Part shown: one piece after another, positions 31,601 through 54,949 of the stretch
Layout: the number at the start of each line of letters is the position of its first letter
Position numbering within the stretch: the stretch's first letter is position 1
Assembly (NCBI RefSeq): GCF_024713975.1
Contig: NC_091097.1
Location: 3,942,361-4,006,360 of the forward strand
Direction of reading: 5' to 3'
DNA length: 64,000 nucleotides
Source: Paralichthys olivaceus
Lineage: Eukaryota > Chordata > Actinopteri > Pleuronectiformes > Paralichthyidae
Translations under genes and position numbers: made by a program
Notes under the pieces: generated by a model
What the model was told of the DNA's origin: nothing
Databases searched by the model: none
What the model saw: the letters and a program-made list of their open reading frames with translations, nothing else

Positions 31601-34600
31601 ACTGACAACAGTTTCAAATAAGTCTTAAGCCAATGCTAAAAATAGTCCCAGACCACTACTGTATTTGATGAGTTAAATATAGTGAAAAAGGCTCAGATGT
31701 GAGAAGCTGCTTTTCAATGTCTTTTTGTGTAGACTTGGTTGTTTAAATTTAGACACCACTGTGACACCACAGATGTTGCATTTGGCATTGGAATGCATTT
31801 CTTACTGTTTAATATTTGTCAACTTAACAATCACTAAATCGATTGATCACAATCAGCAGATGAGTCACAAATAAGAAATTGTCTATTTTAACAAACCCGC
31901 TCTTTAAGATGGTTTTCTGGAATGCATTAGAAAGAAGCAGTAACATTCAGCTCCGCCCTGTTTGACCCCACAGGTTCACATCCTCACCTTTTGGTTTTTG
32001 TGCCTACTTCTTCTTTCTTCTGTAGGTGCGGGGGAGTTCAGGCCAGGCCCGTGAAGCCCTCCGGAGGCACTTCGCAGAGCTGCAGGCGGCAGCAACACGG
32101 CTGCTGACGGAGCGACTGTCTTCCCTGCTGGCTGAAGTGGATTCCATGGAAGCTGACAGCGTCAAACCGCTGGATGACTGTCAGAGCCTCATTGAGCATG
32201 GGGTGGGTCAGGCCGACGAGCTGCTGAGAGAGGGTAGGTCCCCTAAAAAAAGGAATGGAAAGAGATGCTTGTTTTCTACTTTGTCGCAACCTTTTCTGTT
32301 TTTACATGATACTGAAAGACATTTGTTTGGGTCTGTAGACTGTTGGTTACATTTTTTTGGGGTTAAAGAATAAACTCACCCTCTGTCTCCAGGAGAAGCA
32401 GCTCTACGTTGTGGTCTCGGGGAGAAGGAGGACAAATTGGGCAGTTTCACCAAGAAGGCCATGCACATCCAGCTGGACAGGTAGTTCTCTTCCTATCGCT
32501 TTTCATCACTGCAGGTGTTTCCCTCTGACACTAATAACAAATGATTTATTACATTTGAAACAAGCTAACACAGCTAACACTTAAAGCTACAGATGCACGG
32601 TCAGAGTGTGCTTGATATAAAGTGCATGTCAGCAGTTGAAAGAGTGAGCCAGTTTTTATAATCTGACCGAAGTGAACTTCATCAGTTTACAACCTTCATG
32701 CAGTGTTGTGCAAGTTCACACTTAACTGCAAAGTTCAGTTCAATAAAAAGAACTAGTCCTTTCTCAGGACCCGTGTGAACATGCAAACAGTTACAACAAC
32801 AAAGAAGGTCTTTAAAGACAAGTGTGATGCTGTTTCAAGTAAAATCAAGTGCCTGAGTAAAAAATATTTAAAATGATAATAATAAATACATGTATTTTAA
32901 CATAATAGCCATAATAAATACTTTGGTTTGAAAGTAAAAGTATCTTAGATTCTGCATGTTCAGAGAGAAGTCTTATGGCCTGCTGCTGTTTCTGAATTTT
33001 TTGTAGTAGCATTAGCCATGCTCGGCTGACACGCCAGTTACAATCAAATATGTTCGTCAGTTGCAAAATGATTCATTCAGTTCCCTGTTTACTTAAATTA
33101 TGAGCATGTACATATATGTGTAACGATTCTATCATTAAACAAAACATCCAACAGTAACACTGGTACTTGATGACCAGTTTGCAGTTATTCACTCTATTGA
33201 AATGAACTGGCTCCATGTGTTTTCCAGTCTACCAGAGGTACCAGCATTGGTGGACGTGCCAAGTGTTTCAGCCCAGCTGGACGACTCCCTGCTGGGGCTG
33301 CTAAGGGACCGGGTCTCCCGCCACGGCTCTGTGTCCTCCCACCCACCCGTCCAGATAGAGGAGCTGCAGGAGAGGCCTGGAAGTATTCTGGTCCGCTGGT
33401 GTAAGGTCAGCAAGGGAAGGGGACACAAAATACACAGGAACACATCCATGTGAATGTTCAGCACCTGTAACCTCGTTTTTTTGTGTGCGTCAGGTGGATG
33501 AGGACTTTGCAGCAGCGGATTATCGGCTGCAGTACCGGCGATCAGGCAGCGGGGGCAGCCAGTATGAGGATTCCTACATCGGTCGGGATTGTGAGTTTCT
33601 GGTTCTCCACATGGACCCTCACACAGATTATCTGTTCAGGGTGTGCGCCCGCGGGGAGGGCCGCACCGAATGGAGCCCCTGGAGCATCCCACAGACGGGA
33701 TACACCACACTCGCACCGCACGGTGGGTGAAGACGACTTCTGCTACACATACAGGACGACCTCTGGCCCTGCAAACAACCCACTCAGAGTGGGAAACCCT
33801 GTGCCGAAAGAGTGAAACCATTCTAAACAAGACATTGGTTTAGATTTCGAAAATCTCTCTAGTGGCGTCAAAGGAAAGAAAGCACCTTCCAACACTTCAC
33901 TTTCATTTAAAAGATTCAACTGCAGCGTACTCCCGGTGGGATTAAACAAGAATTTAAAAATAAAGCTAAGAAATACATTTGGTTTTGTGAACTTTGAAGT
34001 GAGGAGCGACAAACGTTACTGTGTCAAAAAAACAGTGCACACAGCGTCATGGGCAAACCCGTATGCTCTGTTACTCTTTGGTTCGTTGTGTGGATCTAAT
34101 GTGTGTGTGATGTGTCATTGTAACAGAGTGGTGTCCGGGCACTGAGGGCTACATTCTGAGCAGCCGGAGAAACATCGCTCTATGCAACGACTCCTCCCAA
34201 ACCCACTGCCAAGTCCTCTACTCCAAATCACCCACCTACTTCTGTGGTCAGACACTGACCTTCAAGTACGCACATGCACCTGGACCCTTTCAGATACTGG
34301 AGCTCATTTGTAAAGCTGTAGTTCTCTCCAGCTGAATCAAACATGTATTTTAGTCTATGATAAATTGACTTTTCTTTTCTGCTAGACTCTTTGTTTTAAG
34401 TATTTGTGCATCTCCATATTCTGTGTTTGCAGGATCTCTGCAGCAGGTCAGCTGGACCGGAGGGACAGCCTGGGCGTGTGCGTGGACAACCAAAGGGGGG
34501 CAGAGTCTCTTCAGAAAGACCAGGCCGTCTGCATCTCCACCAACGGTATGCGGACATGAAGGCCTCTTTTGCAGCTTGTGTTAAGAGGATCTGTATCCGT

Positions 34601-35480
34601 GTGTATACGTGCACACACACGGTTTAAAATGCCGCCTTGTTCTCACTGTGATCTTATCTTACACTGTATTACATTACACATTTAGAAATACATGGGTAGT
34701 GGTGCTTTTTTTGTCAGTGTGATAAAATAGCTTTTCGAAGCATCACACTTGAGTTGTATGAAAAAAGTTATATGAGTTCACTCTCTCCACCTGTACAGTT
34801 TTCAAAAAGAAAAATCTTTATTGTTCATTTCATTACAGTAAAGCAAACTGAAGAGATGCTCCCATCTCATGATTTCATCAATATAAATATATCCAGGCTA
34901 AAAGCCTGGATTTATAAATCTAAAATGGGACCAGCAGCATTTCCATGTAGCTGCACTGTGGCTCTAAGAACTATCAATTAAATAATATATCTGTTGTTGG
35001 TGTGATATCAAAGTTTATCTGCAGTCAAAACTTTCAAAGATTTCCAATCATTTCACATGAAGTATAAATTATTAATCAAATATTTCTGCGTTTTAGGCTC
35101 ATTTTCATTCAGCACATTTCAGAGAGAATGTTTTTAAGTTACCCAAAAAAAAGTCTAGAATTTCAGTTTCCTCCCATGACGTGCTCCAACCGGTGCTGAT
35201 GTTTCTCCGCTCAGGTGCTGTCTTTGTAAACGGTAAAGAGATGACCAACCAGCTGCCCGCCATCACCACGGGCTCTGCCGTGACCTTCGACATGGAAGTG
35301 GTGAACCTGTTTCCAATCAGCAACAATAACCTGAGCGAAGGGTGCAACTTTAAGCTGAGGGTGACCATTGGCTCAGGGAACCGGGAGGTGGTGTTTGATT
35401 GGCTGGTGGACCAGGCGGTGGACTGCCTCTTCTTCGGCTGCTCTTTTCTCCACTCGGGGTGGAAGGTCCTTGTGTTTTAA
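28695..35480 (+). CDS. crlf3: CRLF3, cytokine receptor-like factor 3
   Basis: CRLF3 is a conserved intracellular or orphan-receptor-like protein. Insect orthologues bind erythropoietin-like ligands, and the vertebrate role is less settled. Exons are 28695-28811, 32026-32233, 32393-32480, 33228-33405, 33494-33722, 34127-34265, 34433-34545 and 35215-35480, totalling 1338 bases (445 aa; human 442) with consistent phases. Residues ~1-100 are helical or coiled coil ('LLQEAKESIEAAQNYR'). Residues ~180-280 form a fibronectin type III module ending in the cytokine-receptor WSxWS motif, WSPWS at 257-261. The remainder is the CRLF3-specific C-terminal domain, with 'SSRRNIAL', 'PTYFCGQTLTF', 'NGAVFVNGKEMTNQLPA' and 'NREVVFDWL'. 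There is no signal peptide or membrane segment. The ATG lies 11 bases after the acceptor, in 'GGAGGATGTC'. Confidence 0.96.
29285..29790. repeat. Interspersed repeat, family D, two adjacent pieces
   Basis: 'agaaatgttctagagggtct', 'gtccagaaaatgtccaagtg' and, further right, 'catctagacattttctggag' share the family D wording seen at 27530-27660 and 56620-56770. The two pieces are roughly inverted relative to each other, which could make this one element with inverted ends of about 500 bp. It sits in the CRLF3 intron at 28812-32025. Confidence 0.45.
30112..30138 (+). repeat. CA microsatellite
   Basis: About 13 CA units in the second intron of CRLF3. It is far from any splice site. Confidence 0.95.
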
Positions 35481-37770
35481 GAGCGACTCTGTCGATCGTT
35501 AGAGTTCGGGAGCTCCACACGCCCGCTCCGTTATCTTCAGATTCATCATTCTTCTTCTGTTCTTTCTCCTCTTCCATCTGAATCATCTGCAGGGCGACTG
35601 CAGAGTCTGGGGAAAAAACAGGAAAAATCGGTCACATCTTCGCAGAATTTCTGAAATGTAACAACAGTTTACTTTCAGTTTCTCCACATCACAAATATCC
35701 ATCAGTAACTGTCCACGCAGCCTGGAGAGATCCTGCGATTCTGTCGTGTATTTTTACTGAGAGGTAAAAGTCCTGTGACCTTCCTTTACCACGTCAAACA
35801 ATCGTCAGCTGTGAGTGTACGATGAAGCACAAATAGAAGCTAAAACACAGAATTCACCACGGCCGTTAAGATTAATCCTCAGACTCTTCAAACATATCGC
35901 AAACATGATTCCTCTTGAGTACGGTCAAGTACGACTGTCGCCATTTTAGCTATCTGCAACTTCAGGACTCCAGAGCAAAACATGGAGGTGCAAGGAGTCA
36001 TACTTGTAAAAAAAACAACAACAAAAAAACAGGTGAGACTGGCTCGTGCTGCACCAGAGGGAATAATTTCGCAGCCGCAGAACCGATGAACAGGACAGAC
36101 GAGTTTTAAATGTTGCGTTGCATTTATCAGACGTTTATTTCTTCAAAAACAGAAGCCTGTTTCCTTTCCTCAGGAGAATTCTGTTTGTTTACATGAGCTT
36201 AAGTAACTTGGTTGCTGTTGGTTTTTTGGTTGAGTACTTTTTGGGTAATCCTGCTAACAAACAAACAGACGAAAACCTCTCTTTGGTGGAGGTACTACAT
36301 AATTGTCTCACTGGTACCAGGAGCAACAAGCCTCTACCAATGTAGCCATTGTTTGTTTTTGTTGTTTTACACCAACTGAACTTCTCCCCTTTATGAATGA
36401 GTTTTTCTGTGACCTGCTTTCTCCGAGTGACTCGGTTGCATGTAAACGTACAGTGACGATGACTGGAAGAGTCTCAGCTTTTTCCAGGACAGACATGTGA
36501 TTGATACCTTTTTTTTCCCTCCAGACTCTTTGCAAACCTCATCAGTGTCAAGCGTCTCCGTGTAGAAACGATCAAGTTCCTGTTCAGCCTTCAGGGAGCT
36601 GTATTGTTGTTTTTTTTTAGGTTGGCCGTTGTTTAAAGCTGATCTGTTTGTCCATGCATCTATGTGTTGTTTGTTTAGCCACAGTAACAGTTTACCGCAG
36701 CCTGTTTGGACACACACACTCTGTTCCCAGGTCACATGATGAATAATGTTTGTTTTTCTGGAGCAGAATTGTTATGATCTGTTGCTGCCTCTTAACGGTT
36801 TAAACTGATAAACCTGCTGGTGTTTGTTTTTTTTATCATCATTACTCGTTTATTTTAACAAAAAAAAAAACTCACTGTGAAAGTCAGACCTTGTTTTGTC
36901 TTTTTTTCTTTGCATTATAGATATTTCTTCAAAGAACAAAACCCTGAGCGTCACGAGGGCCTGAGCTCAGAGTGAACTTTGGCTGGTTTAGAGATATTAG
37001 CAGGAGAAACTGCACTTTTGCAACAGTTACAAATATATTAATTAATCAGCTGAAATGAAATTTTGAAAAAGCTTTCAGGGTGAGGGGATTTCAAACATGA
37101 CTCAGCCTCATTTCATCGGGCAGGTCGTTCCGAGCTTCAGGGCCCCTCACTGCAAAGGCCCTGTCCCCAATAGTTGTTAGCCTGGTCTCTTGAACAGTGA
37201 GAAAACTTCTGTCTGAGGATCTCAAGCGACAAAGGTTCATGTGGGATCAGCAGGTCTGAAATATCATCAGAAACCAGGTCATGCAGGTGCATGAAGGTGA
37301 TCAATGATCTCTTTTCTAAAACAGACTGAGAGCCAGTGTAAAGAGGCTGTGATGAGTTTGAGAGTCGAGCAGCTGAGTTTTAAACATTCGGACGTCTTTT
37401 CAGAGTAAGTAATAAAAACATCTTGCAGTAATCAAGACATGAGGAGATAAAACACGTGCAACTGTGTCTGCCTCTCTCTAGAGTCATAACAGGACACAAA
37501 GGCTGCGGCCCGAAAAACTACATTTGTATTTAGTTCTGATGATGATATTGTGAACTAAAAGTTCAATAAGCCTGTTTTTCACTGGACAGATGTGACAGAA
37601 GGAATCAGGAGCTATAAAGATCGTGTGAGGATTCACATCAGTTCTGGACCGCTGTTCCGTTTATTTCATATTTTACCGTTTCTGTCCAGGTGCAACTACG
37701 ATGTTGTGTTCAGCTCTCTGTGAATTTATTTCAGATCCAAGAAAAATTTGTATCGTACAATAAAATATCC
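35481..37770 (+). other. CRLF3 3' UTR and flank, with repeats
   Basis: No second coding region is seen. A family B repeat piece lies at about 36170-36300 ('gggtaatcctgctaac', 'aaacagacgaaaacc'). The segment 37100-37470 ('aggtcgttccgagcttcagg', 'cactgcaaaggccctgtccc') reads like a widely dispersed fish repeat, an assignment from memory only. AATAAA hexamers occur at 37409 and 37759-37764. The second would suit a 3' UTR of about 2.3 kb, ending close to the converging gene on the other strand. Confidence 0.45.
37759..37764 (+). promoter_or_regulatory. Candidate CRLF3 polyadenylation signal (AATAAA)
   Basis: An exact hexamer 2.28 kb after the CRLF3 stop, and 170 bases short of the stop codon of the opposite-strand gene. 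A nearer hexamer at 37409 is an alternative. Confidence 0.3.
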
Positions 37771-37935
37771 TGAACTGAATCAAATTGAGCTCAGCCAACT
37801 TAGTTAAGAAATTACCAATGCATATGGGAACTGCCAATGGTATAATAGGTGTATTGTTGCAGTGGGAGAAGACGCAGAGAAAATTGTTCAGGGGGAACCT
37901 AAATGAAAAGTCAGCCTGGAGCCGTGTGATGTGAT

Positions 37936-39638
37936 TCACATCAGTGTCCATGTTACGAGAACGTTGGTGTCAATAAAGTTAATTCTGACAAACCTCAGAC
38001 TAATGGATGCAACACAGTCCTCGTCAGATGCACTTTCTTCACTGGCCGTTTCCCATGAGTCTTTACAGTTGATACTGGAAAAGAAACACACGCACATTTA
38101 ATGACAGGAGCAAACACACATTCAACAAAGAGTGAAGGGGGAAAAAACTTACACTTCGTTTTGAGGATCCAGAATACCAGCCTCCTCCTGAACTCTCTTC
38201 TTCGAGAGGCTGAAACAAAACCAAGAAACAAAAATACTGGTTTGAACAGCGGAGGGTACCAAACATGAAACCACACAAGTGCTGTGCCAAAAGGTGATTA
38301 TCTGCCCCAAACTGATTGGTCAGCCTCTAAAAGCTGTATTACTCTGTTTATTTACACCTGCAGCTGATTTAATCCAGATGGATCACAGTCATTAACTATA
38401 CACACTTAACTTTATGTCCCTGGTGATAGTAAAGATATGCATTTGTGGAATTTTAACATCTATTGCTACTGAATTATCACATTTGAGGTGTTTATAGAAG
38501 TGTTTATAGTTCAGAATGTAATCAGGCTTGACTTTTAGACTAATTGGTTATAACCAATACTATTGTTTCCAGTATATTATGTGTTTGTACATTAGGAAGC
38601 TAGACTTAACATGAGCTACTGATGGGGTTTATATATAAAATAAACCAACTGTCTTTGCAGTTAACACATGATCTTATCTCACGTCCTAGATTGTAATCAA
38701 CCCCACTCTTTTCACCAGTGACACGCACAGCTCAAGATTGGCTTTGATAAATTGTTCTGTTTAAAACCTCTTACACCAAAAGTCATGCAAATAAAGTTTA
38801 CATCATTCATTGATATATTACACAACAATTTGATACAGCACATGTTGTCAAATTGATGAAGATGCTTTATCTGTTTACATGTGTTTTTATCCCTCTACGT
38901 GTGTTTGTGTCTGTTAACTTGTGTTTTTGTATATTTGCATGAGTTTCTGTCTGTTTACATGTGTTTCTATCTATTGTGTGTTTGTGTCTCTTGACATGTG
39001 TTGTGTCTGTTGACATGTGTTTTATCAGGTCACATGTTTTCTTAAAGGTACAGTGTGTAGAGTTTAGTGATATCTAGTGTTGAAGTTGCATGTTGCAGCT
39101 GAACACCCCTCACCTCACCCTCTCCTTCCAAACATGAAAGAGAACCTGTGGTAGCTTCAGTTGTCATAAAAACTCAATAGTTGTTTAGTTTGTCCAGTCT
39201 GGACTAATGTAAAAAACATGGCGGCCTCCGTAGAGAGGGTCCCTTCGTTGTAAATATAAAGCATTTAAATATAAAGGGCCTTTTCTGGGCTAAAGAAAAC
39301 AACAGTCGAAGCTATCAGCTTCACATCTTCTCTAATGATGCCAGCTAGCTGCTGTAAGCTAACTCAGCCGACTCCTCCCTCGCAGCGACAACATCAACAG
39401 ACAGACAGTACCTGTCCAGTAGAACCAAAGCCAGCTCGGCGTCTTTCTCTATCCCCAGCCTGGTCCGGAGCGCCCTCCATCTTGGGAAAGCGAAGCCGAT
39501 GTTCACCCGGGTCTTCGCTCGCTGGTCGTGCACTAAGCGCTGCTTCCTCTCGGTTTTTTGTCGCGCCTCGGGCGTCATCGCGGGCACGGAGTCCGCGGGA
39601 GGCTGCGCGCCGTACGGGAGCGAGTAGAGATGATCCAT
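37936..39638 (-). CDS. Uncharacterised 140-residue protein, three exons
   Basis: I do not recognise a named gene. Exons on the minus strand are 39412-39638, 38153-38209 and 37936-38074. Phases agree and the total is 423 bases (140 aa). The first exon encodes a basic, helical block at residues ~20-75 ('KTRVNIGFAFPRWRALR', then 'KDAELALVLLD'). This resembles an N-terminal motif ('RVNIG.AF.RW..L') that I recall from several teleost-specific predicted proteins, often ahead of other domains. The third exon begins with an acidic Ser/Glu stretch ('DSWETASEESASDED'). The second donor is GT|GTAAGT; the alternative two bases upstream would break the frame. The start is the first ATG in the frame. There is no signal peptide or membrane segment. 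It is possibly a small nuclear protein, but that is inference. Confidence 0.7.
38868..39025 (+). repeat. Minisatellite of about 20-bp units
   Basis: Roughly seven degenerate units follow the pattern 'ctgtttacatgtgtttttgt' or 'ctgttgacatgtgttt'. It lies in the first intron of the uncharacterised gene on the minus strand, immediately beside the family A element. Confidence 0.8.
39043..39315 (-). mobile_element. MITE-like element, family A, copy 2 (inverted, truncated)
   Basis: The left end reads 'aaaggtacagtgtgtagagt', then 'gtgatatctagtgttgaagt' and 'ctcacctcaccctc', with 'aaacatggcggcctccg' near the middle. This is the reverse complement of copy 1. The distal end stops around 'aaacaacagtcgaagc', so the far terminal repeat is missing. 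Confidence 0.75.
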
Positions 39639-40384
39639 CACGAGAGAATACAATCACAAGAAGAAATAAACACCATCGTAATTCAAAACACTCCGACAAC
39701 TTCCTGTTCCGAGGGTCTGCCACATCCGGTGTTTGGGCTGTGACGACATCCACGCGCGACCGGATGACACGCTTCACACAGTGGACGCAATTTACTGATT
39801 TCTTCAAGTTTGAAAGCTGCAGGAAACATTTGGGGAAATGAAGGATCACAAACAACTGAGCTAAATACATTTAAAGCAAGTCTGGTTGTTTGTAGACCTT
39901 GTGACGCGGAGGCTGCTCATGAAGTGTCTTTAAATATGTCGAAAACCCAGCGTCTGTGGGAGAAACATCGATTATTGACGTGAAACCGCTTCAGTCTGTG
40001 TTTTACTGGATGCGATCCGCGGGTCTGTGAGTCTTGTAGAGGAGGAGACATCTGAGGAGAATTCAGATCCAGACTCCTGACTGAATCCTAACCATGAGCT
40101 CACCGCTATCCCACAATCCCACTCTACTTCTGCCAAATGACCCCTAGTGGCAAAGTTGCACATAGCACACGATCTATATAATGTGTGACGACAGCCTCAC
40201 GAGTTAGTTTTTCTTGCACAGCTTTATACAGTCTATGGAACACAGGCACAAAGCAGTGACCTGACCTCTGAGCCAATCAGAGAAATGTTCACCTCATCGA
40301 GCTGATGATGTGATCATCGCTGAGACCTCTGCCAAGGTCCAGCAGTCTCCTTGAATTCACTCATAAATATAATAATAATAAAAA

Positions 40385-40600
40385 CCCCTAAACACGCCTG
40401 TTTTTTCATCAAGATCCATGAATTATTCTATAAGTTAACTGTCACATGTTAAATAAGTGGGGAACCACACCAACGCTCTTCCCTGACCCGACCACACTGC
40501 TCCACCAAGCTCTGTTGTAATCTGTCCAGTAGTTTTTGTGTAGTCCTGCCAACAAACATGCAGAAACACAACATCCTCTGCAGAGGAAATAAGGATAAAC
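40385..40600 (+). repeat. Interspersed repeat, family B copy
   Basis: 'agatccatgaattattctat', 'ggggaaccacaccaacgctc', 'gtccagtagtttttgtgtag' and 'gcagaggaaataagg' follow in the same order as at 2312-2575 and 7268-7512. Non-coding. Confidence 0.65.
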
Positions 40601-40979
40601 TTTGTTGGATGCTTTTCCTCCTAACATGAGGAACTGTTGCTGCTGGGAGCCTAGAAATTATACCAACAGATTTTTCAAAATAGAACTTTAATTTGACAGA
40701 AGTTAAGACAAATCTGTGTGATTTTTGGAATCCTGATATTTTTGCTTTGTGAGGTCAGGTCTGTGTTACAGAATCTGGTGCAAGCGTCAGTACATTTTGT
40801 TCATGCGGTAAATGAAGTTGTTGAAAGAAATGGACCATGTTTCTGAAAATTGTACAAAATTGTTCTTTTTAATAAACAACCATTTTGACTCAGCTAGTTT
40901 TACATTATTGTTGAAGAAAAGTCTTGTTTTCTTGACATGGCTCCTCTTGTACTGTGCAAAATGCTGCTGGTCTCATGTG

Positions 40980-41001
40980 AAAAAAAAAAAAAAAAAAAAA
41001 A
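40980..41001 (+). repeat. Poly(A) run of 22
   Basis: An uninterrupted A tract. It might be a retrotransposed-copy tail, but no recognisable retrocopy lies immediately upstream and no target-site duplication was seen. Confidence 0.95.
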
Positions 41002-41639
41002 CAACTCTAAAATTAACAGCAACCTCTGATAAAACAAAAAGTGCTCAGAACCGTCACGTATTAAACCAGTTTTCTGCTCGCTGGGTCAGTCCACGTCTGA
41101 CTGATGTAAAGCTTTTAAAGAGCGGCACTGAAATATGAGAGTTACACATGAAATCAACTGTTCCCATCAAACTTGAAAATATCTCTACATTAGTGCCAGT
41201 TCCCAACAGCTGGTCACATCTGGATAATAGTAAAACTGAAACTGTAAGGCAGCACCAACATTTGCACCGAGTGCTTGAGGCAGTGACATGCTGTCGGATT
41301 ATTCAGCCTGAGTCTGCTTTGCAGAAATTGTGTTTTTCATTTTCACAGGAGACACGAACAGGAGCGAGGAAATCTGCAGCAAATTAATCCCCTTTGGTCT
41401 GTAAACTAAGAGGCTATGGGAAACTCCTGCATGGTGTTCAGGTTTCCGCACATCCATATTCAAAAGCTAATTCGTTACATATAGTTACACAAAGTCTTAT
41501 GTACAGAACAGGCGAAGTGGGCAGGTGCTGCAATGAGGAAAATAAACCAAACCCCGTCTGAGAAATGACTCACTGAAAAAAAAAGTGTAACCTGTCATCT
41601 CCAGTTGATGTTTTAGGGTTCTGAAGGTGCGACTGTGAA

Positions 41640-41770
41640 TCATGATGGACAATATGACAGCTCCAGAAAGTGAAGCCAAAGAGTCTCCTTTCCCCCTTGT
41701 GGCTGGCTGCAGTATAGATCATAAATCCAGCCTCATCCATATTAGCAGATGGGACAAGGATCAAACAAAA
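41640..41770 (+). repeat. Interspersed repeat, family C fragment
   Basis: 'catgatggacaatatgacag', 'aaagtgaagccaaagagtct', 'tgtggctggctgcagtatag' and 'gcagatgggac' make this the clearest match to the copy at 5297-5480. Confidence 0.6.
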
Positions 41771-42550
41771 ACAATACACATTTAACAAAGTATCTGTCAG
41801 TTCATCTAGTTGTTATCACACTGATTGTTCAAGTGTTTCTGATAAGTTTGGTTTCAAGTGATGAAATGAAAAAGAGGTGATTGGTTTGGTGGGTGTATCG
41901 TGGGACCTTGATGGTGCGGCTCAACTCCACGATCACTACTGCTCTGGCTCCAGATGAAGTCGCCAGCACACGATGGAAGCATCGGTATCCAAGATATTTT
42001 AGCTCCATTTGTGTTTGACAGGAGGAAGTTGAGACACGGCGTCCATCTTTGTTTACAGTTCATGATCTGGAAGGTCACTGATCGGCTCTTCTCACCCTCT
42101 GAGGAGAAGCTACTTCACAATCATCCCCGTTTTTAACTTTAGTTTCCTTTGAACACTGAAAAAGAAACAATACCAACGGAAAAAACCTGTCGGCTCGTCT
42201 TATTCTGAAATGTCCTTATTGTCAACAAATCCCTAAATGATCCAAACAAACAATGAATGTCTCCTGCAAACACGTACAGTGTGTGAATCAAAGACTAGTG
42301 TATCTCTGCTGCCCCAAATACTCAGGAGGGCACCAAATTCTGTATCAATCCGTCAGTGAAAATAGTCCTAAACAAATGCAGTATATCCTCCTGTTAAAAA
42401 AACAGCTTTGTGCTACGAACAAACCGGTGTGTTTTGGAGCTGAGAGCTACAGATGGAGAAGTTGGAAAGCGTTGAGAAATAACACTTGGTTGGTTTTGCT
42501 TTTTTTGTGGCAATGGTTGACAATTAGAAATATCTCGATCACCAGCGTGC

Positions 42551-42556
42551 TTTATT
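42551..42556 (-). promoter_or_regulatory. Candidate SUZ12 polyadenylation signal (AATAAA)
   Basis: TTTATT on the plus strand lies about 330 bases past the SUZ12 stop codon. Hexamer and distance are plausible; there is no transcript evidence. Confidence 0.35.
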
Positions 42557-42886
42557 TCTATTTAATCTGTTGCTACAAATCAAGATTTAAGGCTAAGCTT
42601 GATTCATGCTTGCTTCATCTTGTTGTCACTTGGTGGGCGGACTTCTTCACTTCCATGAGTATTGAGCTTTGAAGCTTTTCTCCAGTTTAAATGTGTGAAA
42701 ACTGTTAAAAAACCAACGACTTTTGTGATAAAAAGTTCGTCTCAGTTCTGATGAAAATATGAACCCTGCAGTAAACTGTGTGTTTTAACACCTGTTTGTT
42801 TGTCAGTTGCCTTTTCTTGATTCAGGTTTGTAACATCAGTTTTTCAAACCCATGTCCTGTTTTGGATCTTTATCATATCCTCTCTG

Positions 42887-53638
<10,752 letters not shown>

Positions 53639-54949
53639 CGCCACAACAAATACACAAATAAATTAAAAAAAAAATAAAAATAAGCGGCCAAAGAAACTTT
53701 ACCCCCACCTGATGTGGGAGAGCAACTCCGTTCCTTCTCCTTTGTCAAAACAAAAGAGCAGCGCTGGCAGAGAACCAGCCGCTCAGGAGAAACTGTGATG
53801 ACTCCTCATTTCTAAACAAGTCGATGGAAGTTTCACTGAATCACATCGGACACTAGTGAAGACCCAATCTAAGGTTTTCCTTTAAATGCTCGCCTGAAAG
53901 TTCCGGAGCTCCGTGCACAGGTTTAAATTGCGCGAAACAAGAGAACAGCCTCCGGCAAGCTGACGCGGCTTGCTAGCTAACTGGCTAACTTCCTTAGCCA
54001 GCTAGCAACGACGCCGGGCTAACCGGTTAGCATTCTCCGACACTGTGGCTTCCCCAATTAACTCAGCGAAAGCTGCCGCTAATCGACAACTGATTAAAGC
54101 CAGGAATGAAGCACGTTCCCTGTGGTTTCGACGCCATCGTTTCACCAAACCTCACGGTACTTCTTGCCGGGCGCCTGTTTGCAAGTTAGGATAGCTGTGG
54201 TGGAAAGTAGCATAAAACAACACGGACGCTATCCGGTTTATATTTTCAAAATATATTCTAATAAGAATCTATAATTATCAACTGCGCGTCCCAAGCATTT
54301 TTTGTGTGTAATAAACCTGTCGTTAAAAGTCTCACGAACACGTCATTATGTAAACATCCCAATATTAAACGCATCGCTTGCAGAAACGTAATTTTACTTA
54401 TTCGCGTGCTTTTATTTTGACGACAAATATCCGTTAATCTTTGGTCTAGCGGACAACTTGACAAATGTAGGGTGACACTTCCACTGTGACTCGTGTTGAA
54501 AGAGCCCGCCTTCTCACAGCTCCAGCCAATCACCGTGCTTGTTTGTAAAAGGCTGCGCTCTGATTAGCGGGAATGTTTGTCCGGTCTCAGAGGCGCATTT
54601 GCCGCCTGCAGCTTCAGCATGGAGAGCAGCTCTAAATAAGGTCAGGGACCCAAGACTGCAGGAAAACCCACTGCATTACACTGGAGCTCATCAGCGAGGG
54701 AATGCTACTTAGTACAATATCAATATATCCAGTACAAGGTGTACAAGGAGGTGGAAACATATAATCCAAATATTAGTGAAATAGCTAAATGGCCAAATGC
54801 AATAGCCAAATCACACCAGCTGCAATTTTTTATTTAAGTAAGGAACATGCTTGTTTCGTCCAGGCCCTGCAAAAACCAACATTGGATTTTTTTCTATTCA
54901 GTAAAAAGAAATATCTGTCCAAGATAGTTGCAATATGATTTTTATTTTT

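Larger units (their letters stand above)
39640..42880. other. Intergenic DNA between the uncharacterised gene and SUZ12
   Basis: No exon is recognised. It contains a family B copy (40385-40600), a run of 22 A at 40980-41001, family C pieces (41640-41750 and, related, 41950-42080), and the SUZ12 3' UTR at the right edge. The GC-richer stretch 39640-39780 is probably the promoter and 5' UTR of the minus-strand gene ending at 39638. Confidence 0.55.

Noticed and set aside
33485-33843. Alternative plus- and minus-strand frames over the CRLF3 WSxWS exon
   Set aside because: The CRLF3 frame is supported by the WSPWS motif and by splice phases on both sides. The others have no such support.
39335-39870. 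Overlapping long frames on both strands near the uncharacterised gene's first exon
   Set aside because: They are shadows of the GC-rich coding exon 39412-39638 in other frames. Only the frame with the phase-consistent donor was kept.
40980-41001. Poly(A) run as the tail of a processed pseudogene
   Set aside because: No recognisable coding sequence precedes it on the plus strand, and no flanking target-site duplication was seen.
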